A stretch of DNA of 5,112 nt from Lawsonibacter sp. (GTDB taxonomy: Bacteria > Bacillota > Clostridia > Oscillospirales > Oscillospiraceae): positions 1 to 5,112 of the forward strand of contig JAAWLY010000154.1 of assembly GCA_022798155.1 (NCBI GenBank), given 5' to 3'. Every line of letters starts with the position of its first letter. Positions within the stretch are counted from its first letter, which is position 1. The translations under genes were made by a program, and so were the position numbers. Below are positions 1 to 5,112 of the stretch, piece by piece. Under the pieces are notes generated by a model. It was not told where the DNA came from. It was given only the letters and a program-made list of their open reading frames with translations, and searched no databases.

Positions 1-39
1 GCCTCGGTGGACGTGTGCGTGGACTCCATGCGCTTCTAA
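1..39 (+). CDS. C-terminal end of probable Asp23/Gls24 family protein (partial)
   Basis: The first twelve codons read ASVDVCVDSMRF and end in TAA at 37-39. The alternating hydrophobic V-x-V-x-V strand closing on a short x-x-x-F tail resembles the C-terminus of Asp23/Gls24 (YloU-like, DUF322) envelope-stress proteins. Genes of that family commonly sit directly upstream of fakA/yloV in Firmicutes, and here the stop lies 30 nt before the fakA start with no terminator between, so the two are probably co-transcribed. Only the tail is visible, so the family call rests mostly on context and could be wrong. Confidence 0.55.
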   Translation, partial: ASVDVCVDSMRF

Positions 40-50
40 AAATCATTCGC

Positions 51-59
51 GGAAAGGAA
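51..59 (+). promoter_or_regulatory. Ribosome binding site of fakA
   Basis: The purine run GGAAAGGAA lies 10 nt before the ATG at 70. It supports that start. The protein from this ATG begins at the usual N-terminus of the family and puts the DGD metal motif at residues 38-40, as in Staphylococcus aureus FakA. Confidence 0.65.
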
Positions 60-69
60 TTTTGCCGAT

Positions 70-1761
70 ATGGTACAAACTATTGACGCGGCGGTATTTC
101 AGCGGATGATGATCCACGCCCACGCCGCCATCAACGCTCAGAAACAGCCCATCAACGACTTGAACGTATTCCCCGTCCCTGACGGCGACACCGGCACCAA
201 CATGACCCTCACCATCGGGGCCGCCGCCGCCGAGATGCGCAAAAAGCACTACGACGCCGTGGGTCAGGCCGCGGCCGGCACCGCCTCCGCCCTGCTCCGG
301 GGGGCCCGGGGCAACTCGGGGGTAATTTTGTCCCTGCTGTTCCGGGGCTTTGCCAAGGCCATCAAGGAGAAGGAGACCATGGACGGCCGGGATCTGGCTA
401 TCGCCCTGGACTTCGGGGTGGCCGCCGCCTACAAGGCCGTCATGAAGCCCGCCGAGGGCACCATCCTTACCGTCTCCCGGCTGGCCGCCGCCCGGGCCGC
501 CGGACACGCCCGAGAGGACGACTCCTTTGAAGGGGTGCTGGAGGCCGCCATCCAGGAGGGCCAGCAGGCTCTGGCCCACACCATCGACCTAAACCCGGTG
601 CTGAAAAAGGCCGGGGTGGTAGACGCCGGCGGCAAGGGCTTTCTGGTAATCCTCCAGGGGATGCTGGACGAGCTCCGGGGCCTGCCCATGCCGGAGGATA
701 CGGAGAAGGAGACCGTCCCCAACGACAAGGCCGACTTTGAGGCCGTCAATGTGGAGGATATCACCTTCGCGTTCGACACGGTGTTCATCGTCCGCAAGTT
801 CCAGGAGGAGACCGACCTGGAGCCCTTCCGGGCCTACCTCAACTCCATCGGCGACAGCTTGGTGATTGGCGAGGACGACGAGGCCTTTAAGGTCCACGTC
901 CACACCAACACTCCCGGCAGCGCCCTGAACGAGGCCCAGAAGTACGGCGTATTGGAGCTGGCCAAGATCGAGAACATGCGCACCCAGGCCGAGGATCTGG
1001 CCGCCGGCAAGCATGTCCAGAGCACCGACGACCTGGAGGCGGTTGAGGCCGAGCTGGAAAGTCAGAACGCTCCCGCCGGACCTGTCCACGCCGCCCCGGA
1101 GAAAAAATTCGGCTATGTGGCCGTGTGTGCCGGGGCCGGGCTGGAGGCTGTCTTCCAGGATCTGGGGGTGGACGGCCTGGTGGGAGGCGGCCAGACCATG
1201 AACCCCTCTACCCAGGATATCCTCAAGGCTATCGACGCCACTCCGGCGGAGATCGTCTACGTCCTGCCCAACAACAAGAACATTATCATGGCCGCCCAGC
1301 AGACCATCCCCCTGTGCGAGGATAAAAAGGTGATTGTCCTGCCCACCAAGACGGTGCCCCAAGGCATCTCCGCCATGCTGTGCGCCGACCCCGACGCTGA
1401 GGAGGCGGACAACACCGCCGCCATGACTGAGGGCTTTTCCTATGTCCGCACCAGCGAGATCACCTACGCCGCCCGGGACTCCGACTTCGACGGCTTCGCC
1501 ATCCATCAGGGGGACTACCTGGCTTTGGAGGAGCACCAGCTCTTTGGCACAGACCAGGACCTGTCCGCCATGCTGGACCGGCTGGCCCGGTCGGACAGTC
1601 ACCAGAACGCCGAGTTCATCTCCATCTTCTATGGGGAGGACGTCTCCCAGGAGCAGGCCCAGCAGGCGGAGAGCATCTTCGCCGCCGCCTGTCCCAACGC
1701 TGAAATCACCCTCCTGGCCGGAGGCCAGCCGGTGTACTACTTTATGATCTCCGCCGAGTAA
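70..1761 (+). CDS. fakA: Fatty acid kinase catalytic subunit FakA (DAK2 domain, YloV-like)
   Basis: A 563-residue cytoplasmic protein, close to the ~550 residues usual for FakA/YloV. The family transfers phosphate from ATP to a fatty acid carried by the partner FakB, giving acyl-phosphate for phospholipid synthesis. Residues ~1-200 form the DhaL-like nucleotide-binding domain: the metal-binding motif VPDGDTGTNM spans residues 36-45, with D38 and D40 as expected Mg ligands, and the glycine-rich GARGNSGV (78-85) and DAGGKGF (185-191) follow. The middle domain (~225-310) carries the HVH pair H276/H278. The C-terminal DegV-like domain runs from ~346 to the end and includes VLPNNKNIIMAAQQ (398-411). 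A low-complexity acidic linker at ~318-342 separates the last two. The position where the family usually has a Cys in the middle domain (YCTEF-type motif) reads FDTVF here (D236). No fakB is in the window; FakB genes are often unlinked. It follows the Asp23-like tail by 30 nt and is convergent with the SLH gene. Confidence 0.93.
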   Translation: MVQTIDAAVFQRMMIHAHAAINAQKQPINDLNVFPVPDGDTGTNMTLTIGAAAAEMRKKHYDAVGQAAAGTASALLRGARGNSGVILSLLFRGFAKAIKEKETMDGRDLAIALDFGVAAAYKAVMKPAEGTILTVSRLAAARAAGHAREDDSFEGVLEAAIQEGQQALAHTIDLNPVLKKAGVVDAGGKGFLVILQGMLDELRGLPMPEDTEKETVPNDKADFEAVNVEDITFAFDTVFIVRKFQEETDLEPFRAYLNSIGDSLVIGEDDEAFKVHVHTNTPGSALNEAQKYGVLELAKIENMRTQAEDLAAGKHVQSTDDLEAVEAELESQNAPAGPVHAAPEKKFGYVAVCAGAGLEAVFQDLGVDGLVGGGQTMNPSTQDILKAIDATPAEIVYVLPNNKNIIMAAQQTIPLCEDKKVIVLPTKTVPQGISAMLCADPDAEEADNTAAMTEGFSYVRTSEITYAARDSDFDGFAIHQGDYLALEEHQLFGTDQDLSAMLDRLARSDSHQNAEFISIFYGEDVSQEQAQQAESIFAAACPNAEITLLAGGQPVYYFMISAE

Positions 1762-1770
1762 CGGTAGAAA

Positions 1771-1801
1771 GCCCGCTCCTGATGGGAGCGGGCCGTTTTT
1801 T
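1771..1801 (+). terminator. Intrinsic terminator of fakA, possibly bidirectional
   Basis: A 9-bp perfect GC-rich stem (GCCCGCTCC at 1771-1779 with GGAGCGGGC at 1785-1793) with a 5-nt loop is followed on the + strand by CG and six T (1796-1801), a textbook rho-independent terminator 9 nt after the fakA stop. Read on the - strand, the same hairpin follows the stop of the SLH gene (1800-1802) at once and is trailed by a weaker TTTCT, so it may also end the convergent transcript. Confidence 0.9.
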
Positions 1802-3326
1802 ATGCCAGTGCGCTGTAGAGGAAGGTGACGATCTGGCTGCGGGTGCAGACGATGTCGGGGCCGAACTGGTTGTCCTTGACCCCGGCGGTGACCCCGTTGG
1901 CCACCGCCCAGTTCACCGCCTGGGCGTAAGAGGCGTTGGCGGGGACGTCCTCAAAGTCAGCCGCCTGGGCGCTGGGGCTGCCCGCCAGCTTCCACAGGTA
2001 CTCCACCACCATGGCGCGGGTGCAGGGGGTGTTGGCGCTGAAGGTATTTCCGGTCACCAGCCCTTTCTCGTGGGCCCAGATGGCGGGCTTGGCGTACCAG
2101 TCGCCGGTCTTCACATTGATGTAGGGATTTTTCCCCACCTCCGGCCCGCCGTAGGCCTTGTACAGGAAGGTCATGATCTCCGCCACGGTGCAGTTCTTGC
2201 CGGGGGAGAACTTTCCCCCGCCCGTCCCGGCGGCGATGCCCTCCCCCATGGCCCACTGGACGTACTTGGCAAACCAGTCGGTGGTCTTCACGTCCGCCAT
2301 CAGGTGGTTGTAGTGGATGTTGGCACGGGTCAGCTTCTCGTTGTATTCACCCATCTGGATGGCCTTCCACTGGGCCTCCGTCCCGGCGTAGTAGACGTCC
2401 TTTATACCGGTATCCCAAAAGGCGGCGTACTCAATACTTTTAACGTTGGTGGGGATAAATACTCTGGTTAAATCGGTGTAGTGCCCAAAGGCCCAAATCC
2501 CAATGCTGGTGGCGCTGGAAGGGACCGTCAACTCCGTCATGGTCCGCAGCACATGGGGCGGATACTGCCAGACGGCGGGGTGTACGCCCGTTCCGGCGGC
2601 CCCCTTGGCCCGGTTCAGCATAATGTCGCGATAGCATTCTTTTCCCTCATCACCATCCGGACTGTAATGATTGATCCTGACGTTATGCAGTCCAAATTCA
2701 GCACCCCATTTTTGGGTCATGCGCTCCATAAAGTGCAGGAATTCATGGACATGGCCGGCTGGAGGCCAAATCGAGCCCGGAGCCCCAATGGCCGTTTCGG
2801 CCGAAAAGTAGTTCAGGCAATACTCACGATTTTGAATGTTGATGAACGAATGGCCCGTTCCATTCTCATATGAAGAGCCGCCCAGCCCCAAATATCCCAT
2901 GCTGGCATTCAAGCTGGCGATACAGGTCACATGGTCATACCGATCCAGGTCGATATTGCTCTTTTCCAGAAGGGGGGCATCCTCCGCCACTGACAGCCAT
3001 CCGCCTTTGGTGCCGTAATCTGCCAGCTTCGTTATAGTCTCGTCGATCTCCACGACCTCCACATGGGCCCGCATCACCCCGACAGAGTTCATGTACTCCT
3101 CGAACTCCTTGGCGTTGTCCCGGCACACGTCGACCTCATCCTGGGTCATGGAGTACTTTGTGTGTTTTTTTATGCCGTCCTGCATGTAGTCGGCATCCAC
3201 ATTCTTGAAGATAGCGAACAGGAAATACCAGTCAGGGAGGTTGGCCTCCGCCGCCGAGGCGGTGACGGGCAGCAGGGACAGGCACATGGCCAGGGCCAGC
3301 GCCAGGGACAGGATTTTTTTCTTCAT
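1800..3326 (-). CDS. Secreted SLH-anchored putative zinc metallopeptidase with BspA-type LRR
   Basis: A 508-residue exported surface protein. The start chosen is the ATG at 3326, not the in-frame ATG at 3362, because AGGAGG lies 10 nt upstream and the protein then opens with a clean signal peptide: MKKK, a hydrophobic stretch, and ASA cleavage near residue 25. Residues ~27-255 form a domain I cannot name. It holds HEFLH at 194-198 (2733-2747), the HExxH signature of zinc metallopeptidases, followed by conserved-looking LHNVRINHY and CYRDIML segments. Residues ~259-341 look like a BspA-type (LRR_5) leucine-rich segment ending in YYAGTEAQWKAI. Three SLH domains follow at ~344-394, 401-449 and 456-508, expected to bind secondary cell-wall polymer and hold the protein on the surface. 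The gene starts 39 nt after the hemerythrin-receiver gene on the same strand and is probably translated from the same mRNA. Peptidase activity is inferred from the motif only; the third zinc ligand is not obvious, and the substrate is unknown. Confidence 0.82.
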   Translation of the reverse strand: MKKKILSLALALAMCLSLLPVTASAAEANLPDWYFLFAIFKNVDADYMQDGIKKHTKYSMTQDEVDVCRDNAKEFEEYMNSVGVMRAHVEVVEIDETITKLADYGTKGGWLSVAEDAPLLEKSNIDLDRYDHVTCIASLNASMGYLGLGGSSYENGTGHSFINIQNREYCLNYFSAETAIGAPGSIWPPAGHVHEFLHFMERMTQKWGAEFGLHNVRINHYSPDGDEGKECYRDIMLNRAKGAAGTGVHPAVWQYPPHVLRTMTELTVPSSATSIGIWAFGHYTDLTRVFIPTNVKSIEYAAFWDTGIKDVYYAGTEAQWKAIQMGEYNEKLTRANIHYNHLMADVKTTDWFAKYVQWAMGEGIAAGTGGGKFSPGKNCTVAEIMTFLYKAYGGPEVGKNPYINVKTGDWYAKPAIWAHEKGLVTGNTFSANTPCTRAMVVEYLWKLAGSPSAQAADFEDVPANASYAQAVNWAVANGVTAGVKDNQFGPDIVCTRSQIVTFLYSALA

Positions 3327-3336
3327 GAACACAATT

Positions 3337-3342
3337 CCTCCT
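3337..3342 (-). promoter_or_regulatory. Ribosome binding site deciding the start of the SLH protein
   Basis: On the - strand this reads AGGAGG, 10 nt ahead of the ATG at 3326. It lies downstream of the alternative in-frame ATG at 3362, which has no comparable site and would put 12 extra polar residues in front of the signal peptide. It therefore settles the start at 3326. Confidence 0.85.
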
Positions 3343-3365
3343 GAATTTCTATGAGCGGGCACATC

Positions 3366-4724
3366 TCACTTCTTCATTTTGGCGAAGAAATCGTCGATCT
3401 CCTTTTTGATGTCAGCGGGCTTAGAGTCCTTCAGCAGGTAGCCCGCCGGCTTCAGGGGCATGACCTGGATCATGGTGGCGGTATCTCTCCGGCCGGTGAG
3501 GAAGATCACCGGGATATCCTCAAAGCTCTTCTCCGATCGGAGCATCTCCAGGGTCTGCTTGCCGTCCACAATGGGCATCTCATAGTCCAGCAGTACCAGG
3601 TCGGGCCGGTTCAGGGTGATGGTGCGGATGGCGGCCACGCCGGATTCCGCCATAGCCACCTCGTAGTCCCCCTCCAGCAGCTGCTTCATCCCATGGCGGA
3701 TGGTCATAGAGTCATCCACAATCAGGATCTTGGGCTTTGTGTTGGAGTCCGCCTGCTCCCGCTTCATCAGGTATTTTTCCACCTCGTCCATGGCGTTCGT
3801 GTTCTGAATGGGGGTTCCGATGCCGCTTTCCAGCAGGTGCGGCGCAATGACGCAGTAGGCAAAATAGCCCGCGCCGCTGGTGTTGAACAGCAGGCTGACC
3901 TGGGGCTTCTCTCGCTCAAACACCTTGCGGAACTGCTCATAGGACAGCAGGTTCTCCTCCTTCAGCTCATAGGGCGGGTCGGCCTGGAAGTGCTCCATCA
4001 TCCGTCCCACAAACTGCCGCGCCGTATACCGGGCGGCGTTGATCAGCATGGCGTCCAGCTTGTTGGTCTTGATGCCAAGGATCTTGCCCACCGTATTAAT
4101 CAGCAGTTTTTCCTCAAAGACCAGGATGACCTCCTGCCGCCTCTCGTCCCCCCGCGTGCCATAGACCAGGCGGTAATACACCCCGCGGCCAAATTTCTCC
4201 CCGCCATAGGCCTCGCTGATGGCCTGGGACTCCAGCCGGAACATGTCGAACACCAGCTGCACGATCACCTTTTTCATGGCTTCCAGCTCCTCGCTGGGCA
4301 GCAGGTGCTCCCATGTGCTCATCTTCTCGCCGGTAATGGCCTGGTCCTCGGTGAGGGTATGGCCCACCAGCCATCCGGCGCACACGCCCAGGAAATGCTC
4401 CATTGCCTCCTGGGAATATCCTGTCTGCTCCAGCTCCTGCTCCAGGGCCGGGAGGATGTTGTTCCGAAAATCTTGGTGGATGCGCTGGTGCTGCTCCAGC
4501 CCCTCGTAGTTGATCGAGGCCATATAGGCCTCCTCGTCGGCAAAGTGCTTGACCGCGTGACCCTTGAAGTATTTGATTCCCTCCTGACAGGTCCACTGGT
4601 TGTCCTTCTCCTCCTCGCTGAAGGCGAAGAGCTTGTTGATAATCCGGAACAGCCGTTGGTGCTCCTGGTCCACAATATCCACGCCAATGTTGTACTCTTC
4701 CCGCCATTCAAACCGGGTCTCCAT
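3366..4724 (-). CDS. Bacteriohemerythrin - CheX-like - response regulator receiver fusion
   Basis: A 452-residue protein with no signal peptide or membrane segment, so probably cytoplasmic. Residues ~1-135 are a bacteriohemerythrin domain with all seven expected diiron ligands: H22, H60, E64, H79, H83, H122 and D127 (HFADE, HxxxH and HxxxxD motifs). Such domains bind O2 reversibly and serve as O2, NO or redox sensors or iron stores. Residues ~185-300 have the rhythm of a CheX/CheC-like domain (EVILVFEEKLLINTVGKILG at 198-217), but this call is tentative. After a linker (~315-330), residues 332-452 are a CheY-type receiver: acidic pair D337/D338, phosphoacceptor D380, switch T410 and conserved K432. 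No output domain follows; the protein ends at the last receiver helix. The start at 4724 is fixed by GGAGGAGA six nt upstream and by the usual hemerythrin N-terminus; an upstream in-frame ATG at 4817 adds only unrelated residues. No kinase gene is nearby. The gene probably leads a two-gene unit with the SLH protein. Confidence 0.88.
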   Translation of the reverse strand: METRFEWREEYNIGVDIVDQEHQRLFRIINKLFAFSEEEKDNQWTCQEGIKYFKGHAVKHFADEEAYMASINYEGLEQHQRIHQDFRNNILPALEQELEQTGYSQEAMEHFLGVCAGWLVGHTLTEDQAITGEKMSTWEHLLPSEELEAMKKVIVQLVFDMFRLESQAISEAYGGEKFGRGVYYRLVYGTRGDERRQEVILVFEEKLLINTVGKILGIKTNKLDAMLINAARYTARQFVGRMMEHFQADPPYELKEENLLSYEQFRKVFEREKPQVSLLFNTSGAGYFAYCVIAPHLLESGIGTPIQNTNAMDEVEKYLMKREQADSNTKPKILIVDDSMTIRHGMKQLLEGDYEVAMAESGVAAIRTITLNRPDLVLLDYEMPIVDGKQTLEMLRSEKSFEDIPVIFLTGRRDTATMIQVMPLKPAGYLLKDSKPADIKKEIDDFFAKMKK

Positions 4725-4730
4725 ACAAAA

Positions 4731-4738
4731 TCTCCTCC
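4731..4738 (-). promoter_or_regulatory. Ribosome binding site of the hemerythrin-receiver gene
   Basis: On the - strand this reads GGAGGAGA and ends six nt before the ATG at 4724. It favours that start over the in-frame ATG at 4817. Confidence 0.85.
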
Positions 4739-4760
4739 GTTCGTTTATATACTCCACTCT

Positions 4761-4789
4761 CCCCCGGGCCCGACCGCCGGCCCCGGAGG
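4761..4789 (-). other. GC-rich hairpin in the leader of the hemerythrin-receiver gene
   Basis: The arms 4764-4771 and 4779-4786 pair over 8 positions with one G-G mismatch, around a 7-nt loop. Two further C-G pairs and a G-U wobble extend the base. It is almost pure G and C and sits about 23 nt upstream of the ribosome binding site. No U-run follows, so it is not an intrinsic terminator. It could stabilise the mRNA 5' end or affect translation; the role is unknown. Confidence 0.45.
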
Positions 4790-4830
4790 GACAATTTCCA
4801 TTTCTCCCATGGAACATTCAGTCTTCCGCT

Positions 4831-4860
4831 ATTATACATCACAGTGCGCCGGCAATGCAA
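4831..4860 (-). promoter_or_regulatory. Candidate sigma-A type promoter for the hemerythrin/SLH unit
   Basis: On the - strand a perfect TATAAT -10 box lies at 4831-4836. With an 18-nt spacer the best upstream hexamer is TTGCAT (4855-4860), a weak -35 match; TTGCCG (4850-4855) is only 13 nt away, too close. Transcription would begin near 4824 and give a leader of ~100 nt containing the GC-rich hairpin. The site lies downstream of the terminator of the TraB-like gene, where a new promoter is needed. Confidence 0.45.
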
Positions 4861-4894
4861 TCATAATTGTGAGAGACAGGAGGAAAATTCCAGT

Positions 4895-4929
4895 AAAAAT
4901 CCCCCGGCCCGCAACGGGCCAGGGGATTT
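4895..4929 (-). terminator. Intrinsic terminator of the TraB/GumN-family gene
   Basis: A long inverted repeat: AAATCCCC and GGCCCG arms (4897-4911 with 4915-4929) pair over 15 positions with one mismatch (4905/4921) and a 3-nt loop. Read on the - strand, it starts 4 nt after the stop at 4934 and finishes in a five-T run (4895-4899). It should end the TraB-like transcript and separate it from the hemerythrin unit. Confidence 0.88.
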
Positions 4930-4933
4930 GCGC

Positions 4934-5112
4934 TTAGGGAAGGGGCACAGGAGCCACAGTATAGCCCAGGTCCTTCAAGCCCTGGACCACGCCGGTGTTG
5001 CCGACCATGTGGCCCGCGCCCACCGTCATGATGCCGGTGTGGCGGCCCTCCTGCTTCAGGTAGCGGTCGGCCCAGGCGATCATGTTGGGGTCCCGGCCCT
5101 CAAAGAGCTTGG
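4934..5112 (-). CDS. TraB/GumN family protein, C-terminal part (partial)
   Basis: The gene enters from the right edge and ends at TAA (4934-4936). The visible 58 residues begin KLFEGRDPNMIAWADRYL and contain TVGAGHMVGNTGVV, then a GYTV strand close to the C-terminus. The R-D-x-x-M segment, the VGAGHxVG motif (a GX2H motif with its His at 5009-5011) and the final L-x-x-x-GY-x-V strand are the typical C-terminal signature of TraB/PrgY/GumN proteins. That family shares GX2H motifs with Tiki and EreA proteins and has been predicted to be metal-dependent hydrolases; the role of most bacterial members is unknown. The N-terminal half, including the first GX2H motif and any signal peptide, lies outside the window. 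A strong terminator follows directly. Confidence 0.85.
   Translation of the reverse strand, partial: KLFEGRDPNMIAWADRYLKQEGRHTGIMTVGAGHMVGNTGVVQGLKDLGYTVAPVPLP

Noticed and set aside
589..1602. A 337-codon open frame on the - strand opposite fakA
   Set aside because: Same antisense effect of G/C-rich third positions. The translation is repetitive G/V/L/H with no recognisable motif, and fakA on the + strand is unmistakable.
1782..2471. A 229-codon open frame on the + strand opposite the SLH domains
   Set aside because: It is antisense to three clear SLH repeats, begins within the terminator hairpin and has a low-complexity composition.
3273..3296. Possible lipobox in the signal peptide of the SLH protein (LAMC)
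   Set aside because: The residue before Cys is Met instead of Gly, Ala or Ser, and a good ASA signal peptidase I site follows.
3327..3362. Upstream in-frame start of the SLH protein at 3362
   Set aside because: It would add 12 polar residues before the signal peptide and lacks a good ribosome binding site. AGGAGG at 3337-3342 supports 3326.
4744..4752. A second TATA-like box (TATATAA on the - strand) close to the hemerythrin gene
   Set aside because: It is only a few bases from the ribosome binding site and has a G/C block where a -35 would be, so the resulting mRNA would lack a usable leader.
4725..4817. Upstream in-frame start of the hemerythrin protein at 4817
   Set aside because: The added residues run through the GC-rich leader hairpin and do not belong to the hemerythrin domain. 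GGAGGAGA at 4731-4738 supports 4724.
4837..4872. TTGTGA-like half sites upstream of the hemerythrin gene that could suggest a Rex or CRP/FNR operator
   Set aside because: The half sites (TTGTGA at 4867-4872 on + and TGTGA near the -10 on -) are not arranged as a properly spaced inverted repeat, so no operator can be claimed.
3351..4937. A 528-codon open frame on the + strand opposite the hemerythrin-receiver gene
   Set aside because: It is an antisense shadow of a high-GC gene. Its translation is rich in H, L, V, Q and G without any domain, while the - strand frame has intact hemerythrin and receiver motifs and a strong ribosome binding site.

Overview
The window is high-GC, densely coded bacterial DNA. 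The Asp23-type tail followed by fakA, strong AGGAGG-type ribosome binding sites, an SLH-anchored surface protein with BspA-type repeats, and a hemerythrin/receiver fusion together suggest a high-GC gut member of the Clostridia, probably Oscillospiraceae (Flavonifractor/Lawsonibacter-like). The taxonomy is inferred from gene content and composition, not measured.

Layout. On the + strand, positions 1-39 are the last codons of a probable Asp23/Gls24 (YloU-like) gene, followed by a complete fakA/yloV-type gene (70-1761). That transcript ends at a hairpin (1771-1801) in a 38-nt convergent gap. On the - strand, a two-gene unit runs leftwards. Its first gene (4724 to 3366) encodes a 452-residue protein with an N-terminal bacteriohemerythrin domain, a CheX-like middle region and a C-terminal response-regulator receiver. 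After 39 nt comes a gene (3326 to 1800) for a 508-residue secreted protein with a signal peptide, a domain carrying an HExxH zinc-peptidase motif, a BspA-type leucine-rich segment and three SLH domains. A ~209-nt intergenic region (4725-4933) holds a likely promoter, a GC-rich leader hairpin and the terminator of the next gene. That gene, cut by the right edge (4934-5112), is the C-terminus of a TraB/GumN-family protein, also on the - strand.

How the parts may work together. FakA phosphorylates FakB-bound fatty acids for phospholipid synthesis, and its pairing with an Asp23-family gene is a standard Firmicutes arrangement. The most unusual part is the - strand pair: a cytoplasmic diiron (O2/NO/redox-type) domain fused to a phosphorylatable receiver with no DNA-binding output, directly upstream of and probably co-transcribed with a wall-anchored putative metallopeptidase. 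No histidine kinase, tRNA, rRNA, CRISPR array, insertion sequence or phage gene is visible. The only non-coding stretches are short intergenic gaps, none over 300 bases.
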